A stretch of 10,087 nucleotides of DNA from NCBI GenBank assembly GCA_002794515.1, contig PGTJ01000070.1, positions 1-10,087 of the forward strand, given 5' to 3'. Shown here in pieces: positions 1-5,584 of the stretch. Under the pieces are notes generated by a model. That model saw only the letters and a list, made by a program, of their open reading frames with translations, did not search any database and was not told where the DNA came from. Origin of the DNA: Phototrophicales bacterium (GTDB taxonomy: Bacteria > Chloroflexota > Anaerolineae > Aggregatilineales > Phototrophicaceae). Each line of letters begins with the position of its first letter. The first letter of the stretch is position 1. The translations under genes and the position numbers were made by a program.

Positions 1-280
1 GGTCGAGGTGGGCAATTTATCTGAATTAGCCACTCGTCTCGATGAATTACGCGATGCGCTCAAGCAATTGGTCGAATCGCAAAATCTGAAATTGGCATTA
101 TTGATGGTGACGGATGTGGTGCGTGGCAACAGTCGCTTGGTGGTGCAGGGAAATTCGCGCATTATCGGCGCATTGCCCTATCGGCGTTTGGATGATGAAA
201 CCTTAGATGCGCCCGGTCTGATGTCGCGCAAAAAGCAATTGCTCCCCACTGTGTTCGCCGCCATATCACAGACGACATAA
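1..280 (+). CDS. ppaC: Family II (Mn-dependent) inorganic pyrophosphatase, C-terminal part
   Basis: This is the last 92 or so residues of a gene that begins left of the window; the frame is open from base 2. Family II pyrophosphatases are soluble cytoplasmic enzymes that hydrolyse PPi to two phosphates with Mn/Co, using an N-terminal DHH and a C-terminal DHHA2 domain. What is visible is the DHHA2 end: a helix (ELATRLDELRDALKQLVES), a strand block (LALLMVTDVVRGNSRLVVQG) that matches the family's TDI...S-LLVVG segment, and near the end SRKKQ (codons at 224-238), the substrate-binding Arg-Lys-Lys-Gln signature that normally sits about 15 residues before the C-terminus. A GTG at base 8 is only an internal codon. 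Whether CBS domains are inserted cannot be seen. The family call is fairly sure; the DHH metal ligands lie outside the window. Confidence 0.82.
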   Translation, partial: VEVGNLSELATRLDELRDALKQLVESQNLKLALLMVTDVVRGNSRLVVQGNSRIIGALPYRRLDDETLDAPGLMSRKKQLLPTVFAAISQTT

Positions 281-301
281 ACGAATCTGAACAATATCTC
301 A

Positions 302-307
302 TATAAT
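302..307 (+). promoter_or_regulatory. Possible -10 box (TATAAT) for DUF4058 copy 1
   Basis: An exact TATAAT lies 50 bases before the start codon of DUF4058 copy 1, in the gap after ppaC. No good -35 hexamer is present at 16-18 bases upstream and there is no TGn extension, so the call rests on the hexamer in an AT-rich stretch. It overlaps the left edge of the inverted repeat at 305-345. Confidence 0.35.
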
Positions 308-345
308 CATAGATAGGTATGAATAATTGATACCTATCTATGATT
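305..345. repeat. 16-bp perfect inverted repeat, 9-nt loop, before DUF4058 copy 1
   Basis: The arms 305-320 and 330-345 are exact reverse complements (AATCATAGATAGGTAT and its partner) around the 9-base loop 321-329. The right arm ends one base before the GAGGTG ribosome binding site (347-352). No U-run follows, so it is not a standard intrinsic terminator. It could be an operator dyad overlapping the -10 box and start site, or, if transcribed from ppaC, an RNA hairpin next to the ribosome binding site. I cannot tell which. The repeat itself is certain from the bases. Confidence 0.85.
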
Positions 346-356
346 TGAGGTGTATA

Positions 357-1199
357 ATGGATTTTCAGAACCCATTTGCGGGCATTAACCCACTTTTACA
401 TGAGATTTTATTAACACAAGACCGATGGCAAGAATTTCATCAGGTTTTTTTGACACAGTGTTTGATGATATTGCGCCAAAAATTGGCAGATACACATTAT
501 ACAGTGAGCTTAGAACAGACTGTTAAAATACAGTCGATGTATGAGAATATGGCACGGTATCGCCCAGATTGGCTTATTAAAATAAAAAAGAGCGATTTGC
601 CAATACCCGCTTCATCACCCAATCGCGCTACCGCCACATTAGCCATTGTGGATATTATGGATTTAGATGATCCAGAGCCAGAACCACTCTCACTGGTTAT
701 CCGAAAATCTGAAGATGATCTGCCTGTTGCGTGGATTGAATTACTCTCTCCATCTAACAAACTTCCTTTTGATGGTTATTATCAATACCGTCTCAAAAGA
801 CAAGTTATTGTGGAGGCAGGTATTGTGTTTATTGAATTAGATTTCATTCATAATCAATCTCCGACATTTCGTTATCTCGATTATTCTAAAGGTGAAATAG
901 ATGCCTATCCTTTTCATATTGCTGTCTTGATACCCAATCCGGGCATAGAGACGGGGGTTGCACATGTTGAACATTTTCATTTGATGCAAAAAATCCCCAC
1001 GTTACGCATTCCCTTATTGGGTGATGATACAGTTGCGCTAAATCTTAATGATGTGTATCAAGACATTTATGCGCGTGGGGCATATGCAAAAGAAATTGCC
1101 CGTAAGATGCCTCTGCTTATCACTTATCATCCTGCCGACCGCGAGAAAATTTTGGCACATTTGCGCCAACATGAACATAACCCACCGCTATCGCCATAG
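357..1199 (+). CDS. DUF4058 family protein, copy 1
   Basis: A 280-residue protein of the DUF4058 family, common in cyanobacteria, planctomycetes and Chloroflexota and without a known function. Family marks in order: N-terminal NPFAGINPLLHEILL followed by WQEFH (compare the usual SPFPGMDPYLE...W-DFH); a basic/hydrophobic block YTVSLEQTVKIQ; the central core WIELLSPSNK (E128 to K135) followed by Y--R-KRQ and FIELDFIH (E160, D162); then FHIAVLIP and, near the end, IPLLGDDTVALNLNDVYQDIY. No signal peptide or membrane segment, so probably cytoplasmic. The ATG at 357 has GAGGTG six bases upstream and places the family motif at the very N-terminus; a longer reading from TTG 327 would start inside the hairpin loop. 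Its bases are AT-richer than hppA. It lies 49 bases before the kinase ATGs and may be co-transcribed with them. Confidence 0.85.
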   Translation: MDFQNPFAGINPLLHEILLTQDRWQEFHQVFLTQCLMILRQKLADTHYTVSLEQTVKIQSMYENMARYRPDWLIKIKKSDLPIPASSPNRATATLAIVDIMDLDDPEPEPLSLVIRKSEDDLPVAWIELLSPSNKLPFDGYYQYRLKRQVIVEAGIVFIELDFIHNQSPTFRYLDYSKGEIDAYPFHIAVLIPNPGIETGVAHVEHFHLMQKIPTLRIPLLGDDTVALNLNDVYQDIYARGAYAKEIARKMPLLITYHPADREKILAHLRQHEHNPPLSP

Positions 1200-1263
1200 C
1201 ATTTTTCGCCCATGTGTCCTATACTACCCCGCAATAGGTTTCATAAGCATGATGAGGATGAGC

Positions 1264-2100
1264 GTGGTAGCAGAACACAAACAAGGCATGTTATTCATGT
1301 TAGTCGGACCGGGTGGCGTGGGCAAAAATGCCATCTTAGATCAGTTATTGATGCGCGTGGATAACCTCAAACAATTGGCGACCGCCACCACTCGCGGTCC
1401 ACGAAAAGGTGAAGAACACGGCAAACAACGCTGGTTTGTGACATTGGATGAATTCAAACAGATGATAGCCGATGAAAAATTGGTCGAATATCAAGAAGTT
1501 CATGCCGGTGTGTATTACGGCGTGCCAAAATTTGCCCTTGAATCGGCGTTTGAAGCAGGTCAAGATTTAATCGCCGACATCGATTTTCATGGTGCGACCA
1601 AAATTCGCGCCTTATATTTGCCCAACACCATCGCCTTTTTTGTCGCACCGCCCAACATGGATATTTTATTAGATCGCCTCCTCGCCCGTCAGGACGACAT
1701 GCAAAGCATTGAAGATCGGTTGACCCGCTCGGCAGAAGAAATGCTCTATGCCACCGAAGCCGATTATGTCATCGTCAATTGGAATTTGACTGATGCCGTT
1801 GGGCAAGCCATGTTGCTCATCCGCCAAATCCGAGAAAATCAACCGCATATCCTCCCCAGTATCACCACCACATTCACCACACAAGTGACTATCGCCAAAA
1901 CGGGCAATACACTCACGGCGAATATCCCCAAAGGCATCAAACCCACGCACATTGCACATGCCACTTTGCGCGAAAATGGTATCGAAAATCCCAAGCCCGA
2001 CCGATTATTTTTTGACAAACCGCCTGTGGTGGTGAAATATGATGAGCATAACCGCCACTATAGTATCACCTATCATTTTCGATATGAGGATGAACCATGA
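1264..2100 (+). CDS. gmk: Guanylate kinase-like protein with C-terminal extension
   Basis: About 278 residues; guanylate kinases (GMP + ATP to GDP + ADP, cytoplasmic) are usually near 200. Residues 10-190 follow the family: P-loop GPGGVGKN (15-22), GMP-binding TTRGPRKGEEHG (about 42-53), FVTLDEFKQMI, EYQEVHAGVYYG, DIDFHGA (105-111, the DIDWQGA motif), FFVAPPN, and a closing ADYVIVN block. Two points are off: the Walker A Ser/Thr is Asn22, and the LID reads RLLARQDD where E. coli has RLRGRGQD. Residues about 195-278 form an extra region with beta-like stretches and a DRLFFDKPPVVVKYDEHNRHY segment that I do not recognise. Start: GTG 1264 has GATGAGG six bases upstream, nearly the same context as ygfZ; ATGs at 1249, 1252 and 1258 are in frame but lack spacing for a ribosome binding site. 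The stop overlaps ygfZ by ATGA. It could be the main Gmk of this organism or a side copy. Confidence 0.8.
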   Translation: MVAEHKQGMLFMLVGPGGVGKNAILDQLLMRVDNLKQLATATTRGPRKGEEHGKQRWFVTLDEFKQMIADEKLVEYQEVHAGVYYGVPKFALESAFEAGQDLIADIDFHGATKIRALYLPNTIAFFVAPPNMDILLDRLLARQDDMQSIEDRLTRSAEEMLYATEADYVIVNWNLTDAVGQAMLLIRQIRENQPHILPSITTTFTTQVTIAKTGNTLTANIPKGIKPTHIAHATLRENGIENPKPDRLFFDKPPVVVKYDEHNRHYSITYHFRYEDEP

Positions 2101-3176
2101 TGGATTTATCTGGATTGTATATCAGCAGGGGCGCATTGCTCGCGCCAGATGGCATCCCGTTACATTTTGGCGATACCTTGCGCGAATATCAGGCGGTGGA
2201 TAGGGGCGCGATTTTATTAGACCGTCGTCATGAGGGACGCATTCTCATCACAGGGACGGATGTTTTGGGATGGTTAGATAAAATTGCCACCAATAAATTG
2301 GTAGATATTCAACCCATGATGGGCAAGCCGACCCTTTTCACCAACGCCAATGCCCGAATTTTAGACCGTGTGATGGTTTATGGCTTAGACGCCGAGCGCG
2401 TGCTGATGACCACAGAGCCAAATCGGGGTGATGCTGTGCTGAATTATTTGCGAAGCAATATTTTTTATCAGGATAAAATCACGCTCACCGACTGGCGACC
2501 GATGTATCATCAATTTGCTGTTCATGGTCAATCTGCCGATGCGTTCATCACCAATCTATCCGACAAAAATTCGCACCGTCAATTCACGAAGGATGATTAC
2601 CCTGTTTATCAATTCTCTCTGTCCGATTCACCAGTTTATGCACTCAGACAAAAACCGTATATCGGTTCATCATGGACGCTCATCACACCAACGGAATCGG
2701 CTTTCATGGTCTGGAAAACACTACTCGATATGGGAAAAGATTATCAGCTCATCCCCAGTGGTGGATTAGTATTTAATGCCCTCCGTATCCGTGCGGGACG
2801 TGTTGGGGCAGGGCGCGAATTGACCCCAGAATATATTCCCCTAGAATTGGGTTTATGGGATGAGGTTAGCTTTAATAAAGGTTGTTATACGGGTCAAGAA
2901 ATTATTGCCCGTATGGAGAGCCGTAATAAATTAGCGCGTGTATTCATGCGAATCGCCCTATCGCAATTTGCCGAAGCGGGGACACCCCTCTTTCATCTGG
3001 GCAAACAGATTGGCGAGATTACCAGTAGCGTCATCGCGCCAGATGGCACAATACACGCTATGGCAGTGGTCAAAACGAGCATCGCAGGGTCGAATGTTGT
3101 GGTGAATATCGGCTCATCGGATGGTGCATCTGCCACGCTCACCGATTACCTAGGGGTGCAACCACGCTTGGAATGA
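2097..3176 (+). CDS. ygfZ: YgfZ/GcvT-like folate-binding protein
   Basis: A 359-residue member of the YgfZ/GcvT aminomethyltransferase-like fold. YgfZ proteins bind tetrahydrofolate and help build or repair certain iron-sulfur enzymes; they do not cleave glycine. The decisive mark is KGCYTGQE (residues 261-268), the YgfZ signature with its conserved Cys263. The N-terminal half shows the GcvT-type pattern ILLDRRHEGRILITGTDVLGWLDKIATNKL, and the end carries the C-terminal barrel (GTPLFHLGKQIGEITS). No signal peptide, so cytoplasmic. E. coli YgfZ is 326 residues, so this one is slightly long. Start ATG 2097 has GAGG seven bases upstream; a second ATG at 2100 is possible. Its first codon overlaps the kinase stop (ATGA), which points to translational coupling. 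A GcvT paralog is the main alternative, less likely given the signature and the lack of glycine-cleavage neighbours. Confidence 0.85.
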   Translation: MMDLSGLYISRGALLAPDGIPLHFGDTLREYQAVDRGAILLDRRHEGRILITGTDVLGWLDKIATNKLVDIQPMMGKPTLFTNANARILDRVMVYGLDAERVLMTTEPNRGDAVLNYLRSNIFYQDKITLTDWRPMYHQFAVHGQSADAFITNLSDKNSHRQFTKDDYPVYQFSLSDSPVYALRQKPYIGSSWTLITPTESAFMVWKTLLDMGKDYQLIPSGGLVFNALRIRAGRVGAGRELTPEYIPLELGLWDEVSFNKGCYTGQEIIARMESRNKLARVFMRIALSQFAEAGTPLFHLGKQIGEITSSVIAPDGTIHAMAVVKTSIAGSNVVVNIGSSDGASATLTDYLGVQPRLE

Positions 3177-3180
3177 GGTG

Positions 3181-3189
3181 TGATATAAT
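3181..3189 (+). promoter_or_regulatory. Extended -10 promoter (TGATATAAT) for DUF4058 copies 2 and 3
   Basis: TGATATAAT is a perfect TGn-TATAAT extended -10, in the 42-base gap between ygfZ and DUF4058 copy 2. No clear -35 lies 17 bases upstream, which extended -10 promoters tolerate. A start site near 3196 would give a leader of about 23 bases containing GAGGTG (3203-3208), ten bases before ATG 3219. Confidence 0.6.
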
Positions 3190-3218
3190 CTGCATAATGA
3201 ACGAGGTGCGTAGATCAC

Positions 3219-4067
3219 ATGAACAAGCGAATTACCCAGAACATCTTTGAGGGAATAAATCCAGTACTGAATGAAATTTTACTTCAAGAGGGACGTTGGC
3301 AAGACTTTCATAGTACTTTTTTAGTTCATTTACGCGATAATCTGAAAGCCAGTTTAATTGACAAAGGATATCGTGTTGGTCTTGAAGAATCGATACAGGT
3401 GCAACGCCTTTTTGATAAGCCCAATACATATTATTCAGATTTGTTAATTTCCCAATCTCCTGATGTCGCCGCGATTGGTCAAGCCATCATCTCGGCACCT
3501 CAGAGTGTTGCAACACAAACATTACCCATCCCAGAAGCCATTAATTTACAAACAAATCTGGATATTGTTGCCCTTGTTATCCGCAGGCGTGAGGATAACA
3601 AACCAATTACATGGATAGAATTACTCTCGCCAACGAATAAATTACCAAATCAAGCCTTTTATGATTATCAAATCAAACGCGAATATGTTATTCATGCCGA
3701 TACTTGCTTTATCGAGTTCGATTTTATTCATACTCAACCACCCATGTATCCCAAATTGAATGCTTATAAACACGGTGGTCATCCCTTTCATATGAGCCTG
3801 ATTATTCCCCGTCCAGATGTATATCGTGGGACAATCACCTTATATCACTTTGGCATCGCCGATCATATTCCGAATATCACAATTCCGTTGGATGGTGATG
3901 ATATACATTTGCTCAATTTGAATGCGGTGTATCAGAAAGCCTTCATCGATTCTTTATATGGTTTAGAATTAGATTATGAAAATCTCGATTTAAGTACCTA
4001 TCTTGAACATGACCGTCAATACATCATCAAGCGGGTGGCAGAAGCCTTACACAGGCTGAACAGGTAA
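3219..4067 (+). CDS. DUF4058 family protein, copy 2
   Basis: A 282-residue DUF4058 protein of unknown function. N-terminal NIFEGINPVLNEILLQEGRWQDFH matches copies 1 and 3. The core is WIELLSPTNK (E134 to K141), then YDYQIKREY and FIEFDFIHTQPP, so the E-LLSPxNK...KR...IExDF series is intact. After it come FHMSLIIPRP, IPNITIPLDGDDIHLLNLNAVYQKAF, and a tail DRQYIIKRVAEAL that copy 3 shares and copy 1 lacks. No membrane segment or signal peptide. ATG 3219 has GAGGTG ten bases upstream and its own extended -10 promoter just before. Nineteen bases separate it from copy 3, so the two are probably one transcript. It is closer to copy 3 than to copy 1, with exact nucleotide blocks in common. Confidence 0.85.
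   Translation: MNKRITQNIFEGINPVLNEILLQEGRWQDFHSTFLVHLRDNLKASLIDKGYRVGLEESIQVQRLFDKPNTYYSDLLISQSPDVAAIGQAIISAPQSVATQTLPIPEAINLQTNLDIVALVIRRREDNKPITWIELLSPTNKLPNQAFYDYQIKREYVIHADTCFIEFDFIHTQPPMYPKLNAYKHGGHPFHMSLIIPRPDVYRGTITLYHFGIADHIPNITIPLDGDDIHLLNLNAVYQKAFIDSLYGLELDYENLDLSTYLEHDRQYIIKRVAEALHRLNR
4027..4051 (+). repeat. 25-nt block identical to 4889-4913 (end of DUF4058 copy 2)
   Basis: Bases 4027-4051, coding for the KRVAEAL tail of copy 2, are identical to 4889-4913 in copy 3, 862 bases on. A second shared block of 20 bases occurs at 3606-3625 and 4459-4478 (over the WIELL codons). These are homologous coding segments rather than a mobile repeat. Confidence 0.85.
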
Positions 4068-4086
4068 CTTTGAAAGAGATACATTT

Positions 4087-4935
4087 ATGAGACAGATCCG
4101 TCATAATATTTTCGTGGGGATAAACCCCATCCTCAATGAAAAACTACTTTATGAGGGACGATGGCATGGATTTCATAACCTCTATCTGGCAGAATTATTC
4201 AAAGCATTACGGATAGAATTAATACCTAAAGGATACGATGTTCGTTTAGAAGAAACGGTGCAAATTCAACGATTGGGCGAAAAATCGCAATTATACCGCC
4301 CTGATTCACTGATTAATCGGTTATATCCGACCTCGTTGCCACCCGCATCACAGCCACAAGTAACCCACGAGCCGACCATATTTTTATATGAAGATCTTGA
4401 AGAGGCAGATACAGATATGACGGCAATTGTGATCCGAAAAAATAGCGATGATAAACCGATTACATGGATAGAATTACTTTTACCAACCAATAAAGCTCCG
4501 TATGGTTACTTTTCAGATTATCAATCCAAGCGAGCACACATTTACACAAGCGGTATCTGTTTTATCGAGTTAGATTTTATTCACACCCAACCACCCTCAT
4601 TGCCGTTGCTTCCCAATTATTCGGCGCAAGATCCGCGGGCTTTGCCTTTCCACATTAATGTTTTTGAACCACATATGAATGGTAAAAATGAGCGTATCTT
4701 GAATTATTCATTTGGCGTTGCTGATAAAATCCCAACTATCCCCATCCCGTTAGATACAAATGATTGGCTCATTTTCGATTTTAATCAGCCGTATCAAAAA
4801 ATGTTTGATGAAGCACTTTATGGGTTCGATATTGATTATACCACCGATACTTATCGTCATTATCAACCAACAGACCGCCAATATATCCTCAAGCGGGTGG
4901 CAGAAGCCTTACAATCTGACGACTCAGCGTCCTAA
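4087..4935 (+). CDS. DUF4058 family protein, copy 3
   Basis: A 282-residue DUF4058 protein of unknown function, the tandem partner of copy 2. It begins NIFVGINPILNEKLLYEGRWHGFH and keeps YDVRLEETVQIQRL, the SDYQSKRAH segment, FIELDFIHTQPP, FHINVFEP, IPTIPIPLDTNDWLIFDFNQPYQKMF and the DRQYILKRVAEAL tail. The core reads ELLLPTNK (129-136): the Ser of the family's LSP is Leu132 here, although Glu129, Asn135 and Lys136 remain. ATG 4087 has a purine-rich AAAGAGA seven bases upstream, weaker than for copies 1 and 2, in line with coupling to copy 2. Its stop codon lies inside the end of the minus-strand ftsB-like gene (12-bp tail-to-tail overlap). The family call is firm; whether this copy is still functional is open. 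Confidence 0.84.
   Translation: MRQIRHNIFVGINPILNEKLLYEGRWHGFHNLYLAELFKALRIELIPKGYDVRLEETVQIQRLGEKSQLYRPDSLINRLYPTSLPPASQPQVTHEPTIFLYEDLEEADTDMTAIVIRKNSDDKPITWIELLLPTNKAPYGYFSDYQSKRAHIYTSGICFIELDFIHTQPPSLPLLPNYSAQDPRALPFHINVFEPHMNGKNERILNYSFGVADKIPTIPIPLDTNDWLIFDFNQPYQKMFDEALYGFDIDYTTDTYRHYQPTDRQYILKRVAEALQSDDSAS
4889..4913 (+). repeat. 25-nt block identical to 4027-4051 (end of DUF4058 copy 3)
   Basis: Second copy of the 25-base identity described at 4027-4051, again coding for the KRVAEAL tail. Exact identity in otherwise diverged genes suggests recent duplication or gene conversion. Confidence 0.85.
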
Positions 4936-5391
4936 ATTGGGTGGTGGCGAATCGAACATCAGCGCCCACCACAATTCCCAATTTTCGGGACCTTTTGGCG
5001 ATGTTTGCACATCATCAAAAATCGGCGGGATCGGTGTTGGAGTAGGGGGCAAACCAACCGGCAATGGCACGACCAAAATCTCGCCAGGACGTATCATCTT
5101 GCCATCACTACGCGCCCACTGTTGCACATAAGCTGGGCTTTCGGCATATGCTTTTTCGGCGATGAGAGTGGCTTGTTCTTGACGTAGGCGCACAATTTCG
5201 TTCTCGACGCTCAGATAAAATTCGTTCAACGGTCGGCTAGAAGCGATGCGCGTGCTGAAATTGATTGCCAAAATTAACCCAATGGCGATTATCGTCGCGA
5301 ACATAATCTGCACGCTTGTTAGACCATTATATCGCCCTCTCGTAGGGGGCTGGGATGGGCGTTTTGATGGTGGTGGTGTATCTGAAGACAT
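4924..5391 (-). CDS. FtsB/DivIC-like septum formation initiator protein
   Basis: A 155-residue bitopic membrane protein. Residues 1-22 are Pro-rich, basic and presumably cytoplasmic; 26-47 form one membrane helix (VQIMFATIIAIGLILAINF); 56-82 look like a coiled coil (FYLSVENEIVRLRQEQATLIAEK); 87-112 hold YVQQWARSDGKMIRPGEILVVPLP, the block after the coiled coil typical of FtsB/DivIC-type proteins in Chloroflexota; then a PTPTPIPP linker and a Trp-rich end (NWELWWALMF). FtsB/DivIC proteins join FtsL and the FtsQ/DivIB partner at the division septum. The start at 5391 has AAGGA seven bases upstream. No division gene is next to it, so the role rests on protein features alone. It is divergent from hppA. 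A generic coiled-coil membrane protein is the alternative. Confidence 0.75.
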   Translation of the reverse strand: MSSDTPPPSKRPSQPPTRGRYNGLTSVQIMFATIIAIGLILAINFSTRIASSRPLNEFYLSVENEIVRLRQEQATLIAEKAYAESPAYVQQWARSDGKMIRPGEILVVPLPVGLPPTPTPIPPIFDDVQTSPKGPENWELWWALMFDSPPPNLGR

Positions 5392-5419
5392 GCCGTTATC
5401 CTTATCATAGCCTTATATC

Positions 5420-5447
5420 ATTGTATATTCACCCTAAAAATGGTCAA
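5420..5447 (-). promoter_or_regulatory. Promoter for the ftsB-like gene (TTGACC-N16-TACAAT)
   Basis: On the minus strand TTGACC (5447-5442) is followed after 16 bases by TACAAT (5425-5420), five of six matches to each consensus. A second hexamer with TGn, TGATATAAG (5420-5412), and another TTGACA (5454-5449) lie next to it, so the exact start is uncertain. The leader would be about 20-30 bases. Confidence 0.5.
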
Positions 5448-5494
5448 TTGTCAATTTCTCATGAGCCAATTATGAAAACATAAGCGTAAAACTC

Positions 5495-5523
5495 TTTCCA
5501 ATCATCTCAGAATGCGTTACTAT
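5495..5523 (+). promoter_or_regulatory. Possible hppA promoter (TTTCCA-N17-TACTAT)
   Basis: TTTCCA (5495-5500) and TACTAT (5518-5523) are 17 bases apart, with four of six matches at -35 and five of six at -10. The leader to ATG 5585 would be about 55 bases and contains two T-tracts (5543-5548 and 5555-5561) before the AAGGAGG ribosome binding site. A weak match; no other pair in this gap looks better. Confidence 0.35.
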
Positions 5524-5584
5524 ATGTCGTTCCTTGTAGTCGTTTTTTGATGAATTTTTTTGAATGAAGGAGGAATTGAGTCAC

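Noticed and set aside
353..358. TATAAT overlapping the ATG of DUF4058 copy 1
   Set aside because: It would start transcription inside the gene, and a good ribosome binding site upstream argues for a leader.
1220..1225. TATACT as a promoter for the kinase gene
   Set aside because: There is no -35 match at a proper distance; the kinase may be co-transcribed with DUF4058 copy 1.
357..4935. Anti-phage defence island made of the DUF4058 genes plus the kinase
   Set aside because: No effector, sensor, nuclease of a known defence family, helicase or mobile element is present; the kinase and ygfZ look like housekeeping genes.
4760..5131. Plus-strand frame of 123 codons across the DUF4058 copy 3 / ftsB-like junction
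   Set aside because: It overlaps two well-supported genes in other frames, and its translation has no recognisable domain.
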